Shown here piece after piece: positions 8,402 to 17,703 of a stretch of 64,000 nucleotides of DNA. Origin of the DNA: JAGVSZ01 sp963716855 (GTDB lineage Bacteria; Pseudomonadota; Gammaproteobacteria; Burkholderiales; SG8-39). The DNA lies in assembly GCA_963716855.1 (NCBI GenBank), contig CAVQUV010000006.1, positions 62,001 to 126,000 on the forward strand. Direction: 5' to 3'. Numbering within the stretch: the first letter of the stretch is position 1; every line of letters begins with the position of its first letter. The notes beneath the pieces were generated by a model that did no database searches, was not told the DNA's origin, and saw only the letters and a program-made list of their open reading frames with translations. The translations under genes were made by a program, and so were the position numbers.

Positions 8402-10404
8402 CCGGCGTGCTGCTCCGCGCCGAAGGACTCCGGACCTCGCTCGACGCGAGCGGTGGCGAAGTGGTGCGCGCCCTCGACGGCGTGGATCTCGAGATCCAGC
8501 GCGGCGAGACCTTCGCGATCGTCGGCGAGTCCGGCTGCGGCAAGAGCATGACTGCGCTCACGCTGATGCGGCTCCTGCCGGAGCAGGGGCGGGTGGTGGG
8601 CGGCTCCGCGCGGCTGGATGGCACCGACCTGCTTGCTCTGCCCGAGGTGCGGATGCGCGACGTGCGCGGCGGGCGCATTGCGATGATCTTCCAGGAGCCG
8701 GCGACGAGCCTCAATCCGGTGCTGACCGTCGGCCGGCAGGTCGTGGAAGTCCTGGAGCGGCACGTCGGCCTGCGCGGGGAGGCGGCGCGCGCACGGGCCA
8801 CGACCCTGCTCGACGCGGTGGGCATTGCCGACAGCGCGCGGCGGCTCGACGAATACCCGTTCCAGCTCTCGGGCGGGATGAAGCAGCGCGTCATGATCGC
8901 GCTCGCGCTCGCCGCGGAGCCGGAACTGCTCATCGCCGACGAGCCGACGACGGCGCTCGACGTGACGATCCAGGCGCAGGTGCTCGAGGTCCTCGCGCGG
9001 CTACAGCGCGAGCGGGGCATGTCGATCCTCCTCATCACGCACGACCTCGGCGTGGTGGCCGGCATGGCGCACCGCGTCGCCGTCATGTATGCGGGGCAGA
9101 TCGTGGAGAGCGGTCCGCGCGACGCGTTTTTCCGAACGCCGCAACATCCTTACGCACGCAAGCTCTTTGCGGCGCTGCCGGGCGCCGGGGCACGCGGTGC
9201 GTCGCTCGAAGTGATCCCGGGCCAGGTGCCCTCGCTCGCCGGCGAGTTCCGCGGTTGCCGGTTCGCGGATCGGTGCGAGGAGGCGTTCGAGCGCTGCCGG
9301 ATCGAGCCCCCGGGGTGGACTCGCGTGGGGGAGGGGCATGTCGTGCGCTGCCATCTCCGCGAGCGCGGTGCCGCATCGGTGCTCGCCGCACGGCCGGCGG
9401 CGGAGACACGCCCCCGGAGCGAAGCGGATGCGCCGCCGCTGCTGGAGGTGCGCGACCTGAAGGTCCATTTCCCGATCCGCAGGGGCATCCTCAAGCGCAC
9501 GGTCGGCCACGTGAAGGCGGTGGACGGCGTGTCGCTGTCGATTCCCGCAGGCCGGACGCTCGCACTCGTCGGGGAGTCGGGCTGCGGGAAGACGACAGTG
9601 GGAAAGAGCGTCCTGCAGCTCTTCCGGCCCAGTTCGGGCGACGTGCGGTTCGGCGGCGTGGAACTCACCCGCCTGCGCGGCGCCGCGCTACGCGTGCGCC
9701 GGGCGGACTTCCAGATCGTGTTCCAGGATCCGTACGCGTCGCTCAACCCGCGCATGCGGGTGCACGACATCCTGATGGAGGGGATGACCGCACTCGGCGT
9801 GCTCGCGTCGCGGCCGGCACGCGAGGCCCGCGTTCTCGAACTGCTCGATCACGTGGGGCTGCCGGCGGACGCGCAATGGCGCTATCCGCACGAGTTCTCG
9901 GGCGGGCAGCGCCAGCGCATCGCGATCGCGCGCGCCCTGACCGTGAACCCGAAGCTGCTCGTGTGCGACGAACCGACGAGCGCGCTCGACGTCTCGGTGC
10001 AGGCGCAGATCCTGAACCTCCTCAAGCGCCTGCAGCGGGAAATGGGGCTCGCGTATCTCTTCATCACGCACAACCTCGGCGTCGTCGAATACCTCGCCGA
10101 CGAGGTCGCGGTGATGTATCTCGGACGGATCGTGGAGCGCGGGACGGTCGCCGAGGTCCTCGGCAGCCCGGGGCATCCGTACACGCAGGCACTGCTTGCG
10201 GCGGTGCCGCGGCTGGATGGCGAGCGCTACACGGTGAAGGTGGAGGGCGAGCTGCCCTCGCCGGTCTCGCCCCCGTCGGGCTGTCACTTCCACCCGCGCT
10301 GTCCGCATGCGGCGGCGACCTGCCGTGCAGCGTACCCCGAGACGGCGCGGATCAGCGCGACGCACGAGGTGCGCTGCGTGCTCTACCGAAGCGAATCGGG
10401 CTAG
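8398..10404 (+). CDS. Fused double ATPase of a peptide-type ABC transporter (DppD-DppF / YejF-like)
   Basis: 668 residues starting with GTG 8398, overlapping the permease stop. Two complete ABC domains are joined. Domain 1 has Walker A GESGCGKS (about 42), signature LSGGMKQR and LLIADEPTTALD. Domain 2 has GESGCGKT (about 391), SGGQRQRIAIARAL and LLVCDEPTSALD. Each domain is followed by an oligopeptide-ATPase C-terminal extension with Cys-rich stretches such as CRFADRCEEAFERC and CHFHPRCPHAAATC. It powers the adjacent importer. Its stop TAG is shared with the convergent transglycosylase stop through a CTAG overlap. Confidence 0.92.
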   Translation: MTGVLLRAEGLRTSLDASGGEVVRALDGVDLEIQRGETFAIVGESGCGKSMTALTLMRLLPEQGRVVGGSARLDGTDLLALPEVRMRDVRGGRIAMIFQEPATSLNPVLTVGRQVVEVLERHVGLRGEAARARATTLLDAVGIADSARRLDEYPFQLSGGMKQRVMIALALAAEPELLIADEPTTALDVTIQAQVLEVLARLQRERGMSILLITHDLGVVAGMAHRVAVMYAGQIVESGPRDAFFRTPQHPYARKLFAALPGAGARGASLEVIPGQVPSLAGEFRGCRFADRCEEAFERCRIEPPGWTRVGEGHVVRCHLRERGAASVLAARPAAETRPRSEADAPPLLEVRDLKVHFPIRRGILKRTVGHVKAVDGVSLSIPAGRTLALVGESGCGKTTVGKSVLQLFRPSSGDVRFGGVELTRLRGAALRVRRADFQIVFQDPYASLNPRMRVHDILMEGMTALGVLASRPAREARVLELLDHVGLPADAQWRYPHEFSGGQRQRIAIARALTVNPKLLVCDEPTSALDVSVQAQILNLLKRLQREMGLAYLFITHNLGVVEYLADEVAVMYLGRIVERGTVAEVLGSPGHPYTQALLAAVPRLDGERYTVKVEGELPSPVSPPSGCHFHPRCPHAAATCRAAYPETARISATHEVRCVLYRSESG

Positions 10405-11921
10405 GACGCCGAGGATCGCCGCGCGACCTGCGCGGGCGGCGTGGGCTGGGCTGGCGGCGGCGTCTTTGCAGTCGCCTTGCCGCCGGCGGGTTTGGTCTTC
10501 TTCGCGGCGCTCTTGGTCGGCACGAGGCGTCGAGCCGCGCGATCGCGATGCTCAGCGTACTGGCCGATCGCAAGCTGATCGCCGCCGTTGGCGGCACGCA
10601 CGTCGGCGAGCTTCGCGCCGAGCGCGCGGGCGATCGTCGCGACCGTGTCGCCCTTCTTGACCGTGTAGTGCACGATGCGGCCACCCGCGGCAACAGGCGG
10701 CGCGAAGATCGGCGGCAGCGGCTCGCTCGCGGCGGCGCTGCCTTTCTCGGGCAGGAGCAGCTGCTGACCGATGGCGGGATTCGCCTTCGCCCGCAGGCCG
10801 TTCACCGCGCGCAGTCGCTCCGCCGTCATGCCGTGTTCGGCGGCGATCTTATCGAGCCGGTCACCGGGCTTGAACGTGTACACGTGCCACGACGAGAGCG
10901 GATTGACGTGGCCCTCGAGGTTCTGCAGGAACACCTCGGCGCGATCGGCCGGCAGCACCAGCTGCGGCGCCAGGGCGGCCGCGACCACCGGCCGATTGTG
11001 GGCCGGGTTCAGCGCGACCAGCTCGTCCACCGGCATCTCGGCGAGCTTCGCGGCGACCTTGAGGTCGATGTCGCGCGTCAGCGTCACGGTGACAAAGTAG
11101 GGCGCATTGGGAATCGGGTCGAGCTCGACGCCGGATGCAGCGGGATTCGCGATGATGTTCTTGAACGCTTGCAGCGACGGGACGTAGTACCGGGTTTCCT
11201 TCGGAATCGCGACCGACTCGTAGTCGGTCGCCTTGCCGCGCGCACGGTTGCGCTCGACGGCCCGCGCGAGTCCGTTCTCGCCCATGTTGTACGCGGCCAG
11301 AGCCAGGTGCCAGTCGCCGAACTGATCGTGCAGCGATTGCAGATAGTCGAGCGCGGCGCCGGTCGAGGCCATGATGTCGCGCCGGCCGTCGTACCACCAG
11401 TTCTGCTCGAGGTTGTAGTTGCGCCCGGTCGACGGGATGAACTGCCACAGGCCGGAGGCGTGGGCGCGCGAGTAGGCCATCGGGTTGAACGCGCTCTCGA
11501 CCATGGGCAGCAGCGCGAGCTCGGTCGGCATGCCGCGGCGCTCGAGCTCCTCGACGATGTGGAAGAGATAGCGCCGGCTGCGCTCGACGATGATCCGGAT
11601 CTGTTCCGGCCGCTGCGTGTACCAGGCCTGGCGCTGGACCACGAGCGGTCCGGTGAGGTCGGGCATTGCGAAGCCGCCCCGGATGCGCTGCCAGAGGTCG
11701 GTGGGGCCCGCCGCCGGCTCCGCGCCGCGCGTGCCGAGGTCGCGGATCTCGCGCACCTCGAGGCCATTCACGTCCCACTCGGTGCGCTCTCGTGCGGATG
11801 TAACGAGCGCCGCGTCCGGCAGATCGTGAAGCGAGGAGTCGATGGCGAAGGCGGGCGCCCCCACCGTGAAGGCGAGGATCAGCAGAACCGCAGGAACATT
11901 GCGCGCGTGCGGGAAGCTCAC
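10401..11921 (-). CDS. mltD: Membrane-bound lytic murein transglycosylase D with LysM repeats
   Basis: 506 residues. GTG 11921 is chosen because AGGAGG lies six bases upstream and the next residues (SFPHARNVPAVLLILAFTVG, then APAFA) form a signal peptide; the frame is open further upstream without a better site. The SLT domain has the catalytic Glu in LLPMVESAFNP, followed by ASGLWQFIPSTGRNYNL. Two LysM peptidoglycan-binding repeats follow (SWHVYTFKPGDRLDKIAAEHG and VHYTVKKGDTVATIARALG). The second LysM ends irregularly: codons at about 10520-10556 have atypical third positions, whereas the shifted frame reads TLSIAIARLDA. The tail is Ala/Lys/Pro-rich. Confidence 0.88.
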   Translation of the reverse strand: MSFPHARNVPAVLLILAFTVGAPAFAIDSSLHDLPDAALVTSARERTEWDVNGLEVREIRDLGTRGAEPAAGPTDLWQRIRGGFAMPDLTGPLVVQRQAWYTQRPEQIRIIVERSRRYLFHIVEELERRGMPTELALLPMVESAFNPMAYSRAHASGLWQFIPSTGRNYNLEQNWWYDGRRDIMASTGAALDYLQSLHDQFGDWHLALAAYNMGENGLARAVERNRARGKATDYESVAIPKETRYYVPSLQAFKNIIANPAASGVELDPIPNAPYFVTVTLTRDIDLKVAAKLAEMPVDELVALNPAHNRPVVAAALAPQLVLPADRAEVFLQNLEGHVNPLSSWHVYTFKPGDRLDKIAAEHGMTAERLRAVNGLRAKANPAIGQQLLLPEKGSAAASEPLPPIFAPPVAAGGRIVHYTVKKGDTVATIARALGAKLADVRAANGGDQLAIGQYAEHRDRAARRLVPTKSAAKKTKPAGGKATAKTPPPAQPTPPAQVARRSSAS

Positions 11922-12144
11922 TCGCCCTCCTAAAGGCTCGCGCGATGATACGGAGGGGGCCACCACACGGTCAAGGAAAACCCGGCTGTCGGGGGCCCCC
12001 GGCGGGAGCGCGCGAGCACTATTCCACTGTCATTCACCGGCGTTGTGGTGTGCGCTGCGGTAGCGCGGCGCGAGGCCGGCGCAGGCGCGCATCCGCGCCG
12101 TACGCAAAGGGCGTGCCCGTGCAGAACAGCATGATTGCGCGATA

Positions 12145-12990
12145 ATGCCGGGCGCTGGTGCCGTCGAAGGAATCGATTTGCAGCCCGTGGAAACCGCAAC
12201 GCTGACGGAGTGGTTCGAGAGCTCGAAGGGCGCGTACGTGCTCGACTGGGAGCGCTCGCAGTACGACAGCGCGGTCGAGGACGTCTTCGGCTACAACGCG
12301 CTGCAGATCGGGCTGCCGGAGGTCGACTTCCTGCGCGCGAACCGGATTGCCCTGCGCGTGACGGCCGGCCTCGCGCCCGGCTGCGCGCTGCGCGCCGACC
12401 CGCGCCAGCTTCCGCTCGCGTCTCAAAGCGTGGACCTCGTCGTGCTGCCGCACGTGCTGGAGTTCGATCCGGACCCGCACCAGATCCTCCGCGAGGCCGA
12501 GCGCGTCCTGATGCCGGAAGGGCAAATCGTCATCTCCGGGTTCAACCCGCTCAGCCTGTGGGGGCTCAAGCGGAGGCTGTGGGGAAAGCGCACCGAATAC
12601 CCGTGGTGCGGCGATTTCATCGGCCTGCTGCGGCTGCGCGACTGGCTGAAGCTGCTCGGTTTCGAGCTCAACGGCGGGCGCTTCGGGTGCTACGCGCCGC
12701 CGGTAAACCAGACGAAGTGGATGCAGCGCTTTGCGTTCATGGAGAAGGCGGGCGACCGTTGGTGGCCGATCTGCGGCGGCGTGTACGTGGTGCGCGCGGT
12801 CAAGCGCGTGCAGGGCATGCGCCTCGTCACGCCCGCGTGGAAGAACGGCGGCGCGAAGGTGCGGGCGCTGGCGACGGTTGCGCGGCGCGACCCCGCGCCG
12901 GAGGTGAACGTCGCGCACGGACGTCGGGCCGCGGGGCACTTGCGGCTGATCGTGGGCGGCGCGGGCGATCCCAGGCCCGAGAGCGAGTGA
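12145..12990 (+). CDS. Class I SAM-dependent methyltransferase (type 11) upstream of rnhA
   Basis: 281 residues if ATG 12145 is the start. A later start is possible because the recognisable family region begins near TEWFESSKGAYVLDWERSQY. A methyltransferase-11-like core is visible (LRADPRQLPLASQSVDLVVL, PHVLEFDPDPHQILREAERV, GQIVISGFNPLSLWGLKRR). Proteins of this type commonly sit beside rnhA in betaproteobacteria. The substrate is unknown to me. In many relatives gloB lies divergently next to this gene; here only a 223-base gap separates it from the transglycosylase. Confidence 0.82.
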   Translation: MPGAGAVEGIDLQPVETATLTEWFESSKGAYVLDWERSQYDSAVEDVFGYNALQIGLPEVDFLRANRIALRVTAGLAPGCALRADPRQLPLASQSVDLVVLPHVLEFDPDPHQILREAERVLMPEGQIVISGFNPLSLWGLKRRLWGKRTEYPWCGDFIGLLRLRDWLKLLGFELNGGRFGCYAPPVNQTKWMQRFAFMEKAGDRWWPICGGVYVVRAVKRVQGMRLVTPAWKNGGAKVRALATVARRDPAPEVNVAHGRRAAGHLRLIVGGAGDPRPESE

Positions 12991-13003
12991 CGCCGTCCGC
13001 AGC

Positions 13004-13447
13004 GTGACCGACGTCGTCCGCATCTACACCGACGGTGCCTGCAAGGGCAATCCCGGTCCCGGCGGGTGGGGCGCGCTGCTCCGCGCGGGGGCGCACGAGC
13101 GCGAACTGTTCGGCGGCGAGCGCGACACCACCAACAATCGCATGGAACTCACCGCGGTCATCCGCGCGCTCGAGGCGCTCAAGGGGCCCTCGCGTGTCGA
13201 GGTCTACACCGATTCGGAGTACGTCAAGAACGGCATCACCGAGTGGCTGCCCAACTGGAAGCGGCGCGGCTGGAAGACCGCCGACCGCAAGCCGGTGAAG
13301 AACGTCGACCTTTGGCAGGCGCTCGAGGCGGCGGCGGCGCGCCATCAGGTGCACTGGCACTGGGTCCGCGGCCACGTCGGTCACGCGGAGAACGAGCGCG
13401 CCGACGCGCTCGCGAACCGCGGCGTGCCGATGTCCGGCGCAAGGTGA
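13004..13447 (+). CDS. rnhA: Ribonuclease HI
   Basis: 147 residues from GTG 13004, directly after the methyltransferase. It degrades the RNA strand of RNA-DNA hybrids in the cytosol. The four metal-binding acids are present at the canonical positions: Asp10 in IYTDGACKGNPGPGGWG, Glu48 in NNRMELTA, Asp70 in VYTDSEYV and Asp134 in NERADALAN. His124 (RGHVGH) is also present. The basic handle (WLPNWKRRGWKTADRKPVKN) is intact. dnaQ, its usual neighbour, is displaced by about 4.2 kb by the RND pair. Confidence 0.97.
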   Translation: MTDVVRIYTDGACKGNPGPGGWGALLRAGAHERELFGGERDTTNNRMELTAVIRALEALKGPSRVEVYTDSEYVKNGITEWLPNWKRRGWKTADRKPVKNVDLWQALEAAAARHQVHWHWVRGHVGHAENERADALANRGVPMSGAR

Positions 13448-13454
13448 CGGTACG

Positions 13455-14624
13455 GTGTCGCCGCGCCGCTCGCTGTTCATCGTTCTGCCGCTGGTTCTCC
13501 TGGCAGCGCTGGCCGCATACGCGTACTACATCAACCGCGCGCCCACCACGGGGACGGCGGGCGGTCCACCCGGGCCAGGCGCGGGCGCGAAGGGGTCCGG
13601 CGGGCCCGTGGCCGTCGAGGTCGCGAAGGTCGCGACCACCACCGTGCAGGAGGACGTCGACGCCGTCGGAACCCTGCGCTCGAACGAGTCGGTGGTCGTG
13701 CGCCCGGAGATCTCGGGACGCATCGAGCGCCTGAACTTCACCGAGGGGGCAGCGGTGCAGAAGGGCCAGGTCATCGTCGCGCTCGACGACTCGGTGCCGG
13801 CGGCGGAACTCGCGCAGGCCAAGGCCAACCTCGCGCTCGCGGAGAGCAACTACCAGCGGACGCAGGAGCTCGAGAAGCAGAAGTTCGTCAGCGCGACCGC
13901 GAAGGACCAGGCGTTGAACGGGCTGCGCGTGGCGCAGGCGAACGTCCAGCTCGCCGAGGCGCGTCTGGCGAAGACCAAGATCGTGGCGCCCTTCGGCGGC
14001 GTCATCGGCATCCGGCAGGTGAGCGCGGGCGACTACGTGAAAGAGGGCCAGGATCTCGTCACGCTGGAGGACATCGCCGCGCTCAAGGTCGACTTCAGGG
14101 TGCCCGAGCAGCTCCTCGCCGCGCTGCGCCCCGGCCAGGCGGTGGAGATGTGGAGCGACGCGCTGCCCGGCCGCAAGTACGTCGCGACCGTCGATGCGAT
14201 CGATCCCCTCGTCGACCAGGCCGGGCGCGCGGTGCTGCTGCGCGCACGCCTTCGAAACAGCGACGGACAGCTCCGGCCGGGCATGTTCGTGCGCACGCGG
14301 CTGATCATGTCGCAGCGCCAGAACGCGCTGACCGTGCCGGAGGAGGCGCTCGTGCCGGTTGGCGCGGACCAGTTCGTCTATCGCGTGGTCGACGGCAAGG
14401 CGCAGCGGGTGAAGATCCGGACGGGCGTCCGGCGCGCCGGCACCGTCGAGGTGGTCGAAGGGCTCGCGGCCGGCGACTCGGTCGTCACCGCGGGCCAGCT
14501 CAAGCTCCGCGACGGGGTGCCGGTCGCGGCGGGCGGGCCGGGCGGCAATCCGTCCGCGCCGCCGGTCGCCGAGAAGCAGGAGAAGCCTGCACCGACGCCG
14601 GCCGGCGGCAAGGCGGGCGGCTGA
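13455..14624 (+). CDS. RND efflux periplasmic adaptor (membrane fusion protein)
   Basis: 389 residues with GTG start 7 bases after rnhA. An N-terminal membrane segment (about 5-27) and a Gly/Pro-rich linker precede the HlyD/AcrA-type domains. The barrel-sandwich hybrid starts VGTLRSNESVVVRPEISGRI, a helical hairpin runs from about 115 to 170, then come beta-barrel and membrane-proximal domains. The tail is Pro/Gly-rich. It links the inner-membrane pump to an outer-membrane channel. The next gene follows after one base. No TolC-type outer-membrane gene is next to it, so the channel must be encoded elsewhere. Confidence 0.92.
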   Translation: MSPRRSLFIVLPLVLLAALAAYAYYINRAPTTGTAGGPPGPGAGAKGSGGPVAVEVAKVATTTVQEDVDAVGTLRSNESVVVRPEISGRIERLNFTEGAAVQKGQVIVALDDSVPAAELAQAKANLALAESNYQRTQELEKQKFVSATAKDQALNGLRVAQANVQLAEARLAKTKIVAPFGGVIGIRQVSAGDYVKEGQDLVTLEDIAALKVDFRVPEQLLAALRPGQAVEMWSDALPGRKYVATVDAIDPLVDQAGRAVLLRARLRNSDGQLRPGMFVRTRLIMSQRQNALTVPEEALVPVGADQFVYRVVDGKAQRVKIRTGVRRAGTVEVVEGLAAGDSVVTAGQLKLRDGVPVAAGGPGGNPSAPPVAEKQEKPAPTPAGGKAGG

Positions 14625-14625
14625 G

Positions 14626-17600
14626 ATGGTCCTCTCCGATCTGTGCATACGCCGACCGGTTCTGGCGACGGTGATCAACCTGGTCGTCGTCCTGCTCGGA
14701 ATCGTGTGCTACCAGCGGCTGCCCGTGCGCGAGTACCCTAAGATCGACGAGCCGGTGGTCACCGTCGAGACGAAGTACCGCGGCGCGAGCGCCGAGATCA
14801 TCGAGTCGCGGGTGAGCAAGGTGCTCGAGGATTCGCTCGCCGGCATCGAGGGGGTGGACGTGCTCACCTCGATCAGCCGCGCCGAGAGCAGCCAGATCAC
14901 CGTGCGGTTCCGCCTCGAGCGCAACCCCGACGCGGCGGCGAGCGACGTGCGCGATCGCGTGGCGCGCGTCCGCGGCCGCCTGCCCGAGGACATCGAGGAG
15001 CCGGTGATCGCGAAGGTGGAGGCCGACGCCAACCCGATCATCTGGCTCGCCTTCTCGAGCGACCGCTACTCGCCGCTCGAGGTCAGCGACTTCGCGAGCC
15101 GGCTCGTGAAGACGCGCCTGCAGACGTTGCCGGGCGCGGCCGACGTGCGCGTGTTCGGCGAGCGCCGCTACTCGATGCGGGTCTGGCTCGACCGCAACAA
15201 GCTGGCGGCGTACCGGCTCACGCCGCAGGACGTCGAGGACGCGCTGCGCCGGCAGAACGTCGAGGTCCCGGCCGGAAGGATCGAGAGCCGGGCACGCGAG
15301 TTCTCGGTGGTGGCCGAGACCGACCTCGCGCGTCCCCAGCAGTTCGACGACGTGATCGTCAAGTACGTCAACAACTACCCCGTGCGGATCCGCGAGGTCG
15401 GACGCGTCGATATCGGCGCCCTGGACGAGCGCTCGGTCGTCCGCTTCAACGGGAAGCCGGCGGTGGCGCTCGGCGTGATCAAGCAGGCGACCGCGAACCC
15501 GCTCGAGCTGTCGCTGGCGATCCGCGCCGAGCTGCCGAGCGTGCTCGCGGACCTGCCCGAGGGCGTCGCGGTGAACATCGCGTACGACTCGTCGGTGTTC
15601 ATCGATCGGTCGATCAAGGCCGTCCTGCGCACCATCGGCGAAGCGATCGCGCTGGTGGCGCTCGTGATCTTCGTGTTCCTGCGCTCGGTACGGGCATCGC
15701 TGATCCCGCTCGTGACCATCCCGGTGTCGCTCGTCGGAGCGTTCGGGGTGATGTATCTCTTCGGATTCAGCGTCAACACCCTGACCCTGCTCGCGCTGGT
15801 GCTCGCGATCGGGCTGGTCGTGGACGACGCGATCGTCATGCTCGAGAACATCTTCCGGCACGTCGAGAACGGCATGCCGCCCTTCCAGGCGGCGCTCGTC
15901 GGCGCGAAGGAGATCGGGTTCGCGGTCGTCGCCATGACGCTCACGCTCGCCGCGGTGTACGCCCCGATCGCCTTCATGACCGGACGGACGGGGAAACTCT
16001 TCATCGAGTTCGCGTTGACCCTCGCCGGCGCGGTGCTCGTGTCGGGGTTCACCGCACTCACCCTTTCGCCGATGATGTGCTCGAAGCTCCTGCGTCACGA
16101 GCCGCGGCATGGCTGGCTGTACAACGTCGTCGAGCGCGGGCTGACCGGACTCACTCAGGGCTACCGGCGCGCCCTGGTGGCGTCCCTGGGGGCGCGCTGG
16201 CTGGTGCTCGTCGTCGGTGCGGCGGTCGCGAGCGCGAGCGTGTTCTTGTACTTTGCGCTCAAGCAGGAGCTCGCGCCCGTCGAGGACCGCGGTGTCGTGC
16301 TCGGCGTGTTCGTCGGACCCGAAGGCGCGACGATCGACTACACCGACCGGTACGGGCAGCAGCTGGAAAAGATCTACGCGAGCACCAAGGACTCCGAACG
16401 CTACTTCGTCGTCTCGGGCAACCCGGTCGTGTCGCAGGGCATCTCGTTCCTCGGCCTGACCGACTGGGACGAGCGCAACCGCAAGTCGATGGACGTCCAG
16501 CGCGAGCTCGCGCCCAAGCTCTTCGCGCTGCCCGGCGTCATGGCGTTCCCCATCCTGCCGCAGTCGCTCGGCCAGAGCCCGCGTTCCAAGCCGGTGGAGG
16601 TCGTCATCGTGAGCTCGTCGACCTACGAGGAGCTCGAGAAGATCGTCGACCGCGTCATGGCGCAGGCGCAGAAGAACCCCAACCTGCTCAACGTCGAAAC
16701 CGACCTGAAGCTCAACAAGCCGGAGATCAAGGTGCAGGTCGAGCGCAACCGCGCCGCGGATGCCGGCGTGCAGGTGGAGGCGGTCGGCCGGGCGCTCGAG
16801 ACGATGCTGGGCGGGCGGCAGGTCACGCGCTTCAAGCAGGCGGGGGAGCAGTACGACGTGATCGTGCAGATGGTCCCCGCGGACCGCACCAACCCCGAGG
16901 ACATCAGCAACATCTTCGTGCGCGGCCGCAACGACTCGATGGTGCCGCTGTCGAGCCTGGTCACTTCCAGGGTCGCGGTGGCCCCGCGCGAGCTGAACCA
17001 CTTCGGCCAGCGGCGCTCCGCGACGATCACCGCGAACCTCGCGCCGGGCTATTCCCTCGGCGAGGCGCTCGACTTCATGGAAGGACTGGTCCGGCAGGAG
17101 CTTCCGCCGGGCGCCGCGCTCGACTACAACGGCGTATCGCGCGAGTTCCGCGTGTCGTCGGCCGGCCTGTACTTCACCTTCCTGTTGGCGCTCGGCTTCA
17201 TCTACCTCGTGCTGGCCGCGCAGTTCGAGAGTTTTCGCGATCCGTTCATCATCATGCTGACGGTGCCGCTTTCGATGACCGGCGCGCTCGCGGCGCTCTA
17301 TCTGAGCGACAGCACGCTGAACGTCTACAGCCGCATCGGGCTGGTCACGCTCGTCGGCCTGATCACGAAGCACGGCATCCTGATCGTCGAGTTCTCGAAC
17401 CAGTTGCAGATGCAGGGCCGGAGCGTCCGCGACGCGGTAGTCGAGGCCGCCGTGCTGCGCCTGCGCCCGATCCTGATGACGACCGGCGCGATGGTGCTGG
17501 GTGCGATCCCGCTCGCGCTTGCGCACGGCGCGGGCGCCGAGAGCCGGAAGCCGATCGGCTGGGTGATCGTCGGCGGCCTGCTCCTCGGCACCCTGCTCAC

Positions 17601-17703
17601 GCTGTTCGTCGTGCCCACCGTCTACACCTTGCTCGCGCGCCGGCACCACGGCCCGGCGGAAGCGGCAAGCGAGGCCGAACCGGCCGCGCCCGCGCACGCA
17701 TGA
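14626..17703 (+). CDS. RND-family efflux transporter, HAE1/AcrB type inner-membrane pump
   Basis: 1025 residues, full family length, with twelve membrane segments in the RND duplicated layout. It begins MVLSDLCIRRPVLATVINLV. Proton-relay residues are visible: the Asp-Asp pair in LAIGLVVDDAIVMLEN (about 400) and the Lys in LVGLITKHGILIVEF (about 914). Two large periplasmic loops are present. It exports hydrophobic or amphiphilic compounds using the proton gradient with the adaptor encoded just upstream. Its TGA overlaps the dnaQ ATG, so it is physically embedded between rnhA and dnaQ. Confidence 0.93.
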   Translation: MVLSDLCIRRPVLATVINLVVVLLGIVCYQRLPVREYPKIDEPVVTVETKYRGASAEIIESRVSKVLEDSLAGIEGVDVLTSISRAESSQITVRFRLERNPDAAASDVRDRVARVRGRLPEDIEEPVIAKVEADANPIIWLAFSSDRYSPLEVSDFASRLVKTRLQTLPGAADVRVFGERRYSMRVWLDRNKLAAYRLTPQDVEDALRRQNVEVPAGRIESRAREFSVVAETDLARPQQFDDVIVKYVNNYPVRIREVGRVDIGALDERSVVRFNGKPAVALGVIKQATANPLELSLAIRAELPSVLADLPEGVAVNIAYDSSVFIDRSIKAVLRTIGEAIALVALVIFVFLRSVRASLIPLVTIPVSLVGAFGVMYLFGFSVNTLTLLALVLAIGLVVDDAIVMLENIFRHVENGMPPFQAALVGAKEIGFAVVAMTLTLAAVYAPIAFMTGRTGKLFIEFALTLAGAVLVSGFTALTLSPMMCSKLLRHEPRHGWLYNVVERGLTGLTQGYRRALVASLGARWLVLVVGAAVASASVFLYFALKQELAPVEDRGVVLGVFVGPEGATIDYTDRYGQQLEKIYASTKDSERYFVVSGNPVVSQGISFLGLTDWDERNRKSMDVQRELAPKLFALPGVMAFPILPQSLGQSPRSKPVEVVIVSSSTYEELEKIVDRVMAQAQKNPNLLNVETDLKLNKPEIKVQVERNRAADAGVQVEAVGRALETMLGGRQVTRFKQAGEQYDVIVQMVPADRTNPEDISNIFVRGRNDSMVPLSSLVTSRVAVAPRELNHFGQRRSATITANLAPGYSLGEALDFMEGLVRQELPPGAALDYNGVSREFRVSSAGLYFTFLLALGFIYLVLAAQFESFRDPFIIMLTVPLSMTGALAALYLSDSTLNVYSRIGLVTLVGLITKHGILIVEFSNQLQMQGRSVRDAVVEAAVLRLRPILMTTGAMVLGAIPLALAHGAGAESRKPIGWVIVGGLLLGTLLTLFVVPTVYTLLARRHHGPAEAASEAEPAAPAHA

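Noticed and set aside
14500..17697. A reverse-strand open frame of more than 1000 codons opposite the RND pump
   Set aside because: It has a composition rich in Arg, His, Asp and Glu without any domain, and mirrors the strongly biased third positions of the pump. Similar long antisense frames occur opposite ppiD, the peptide receptor and the RTX gene.
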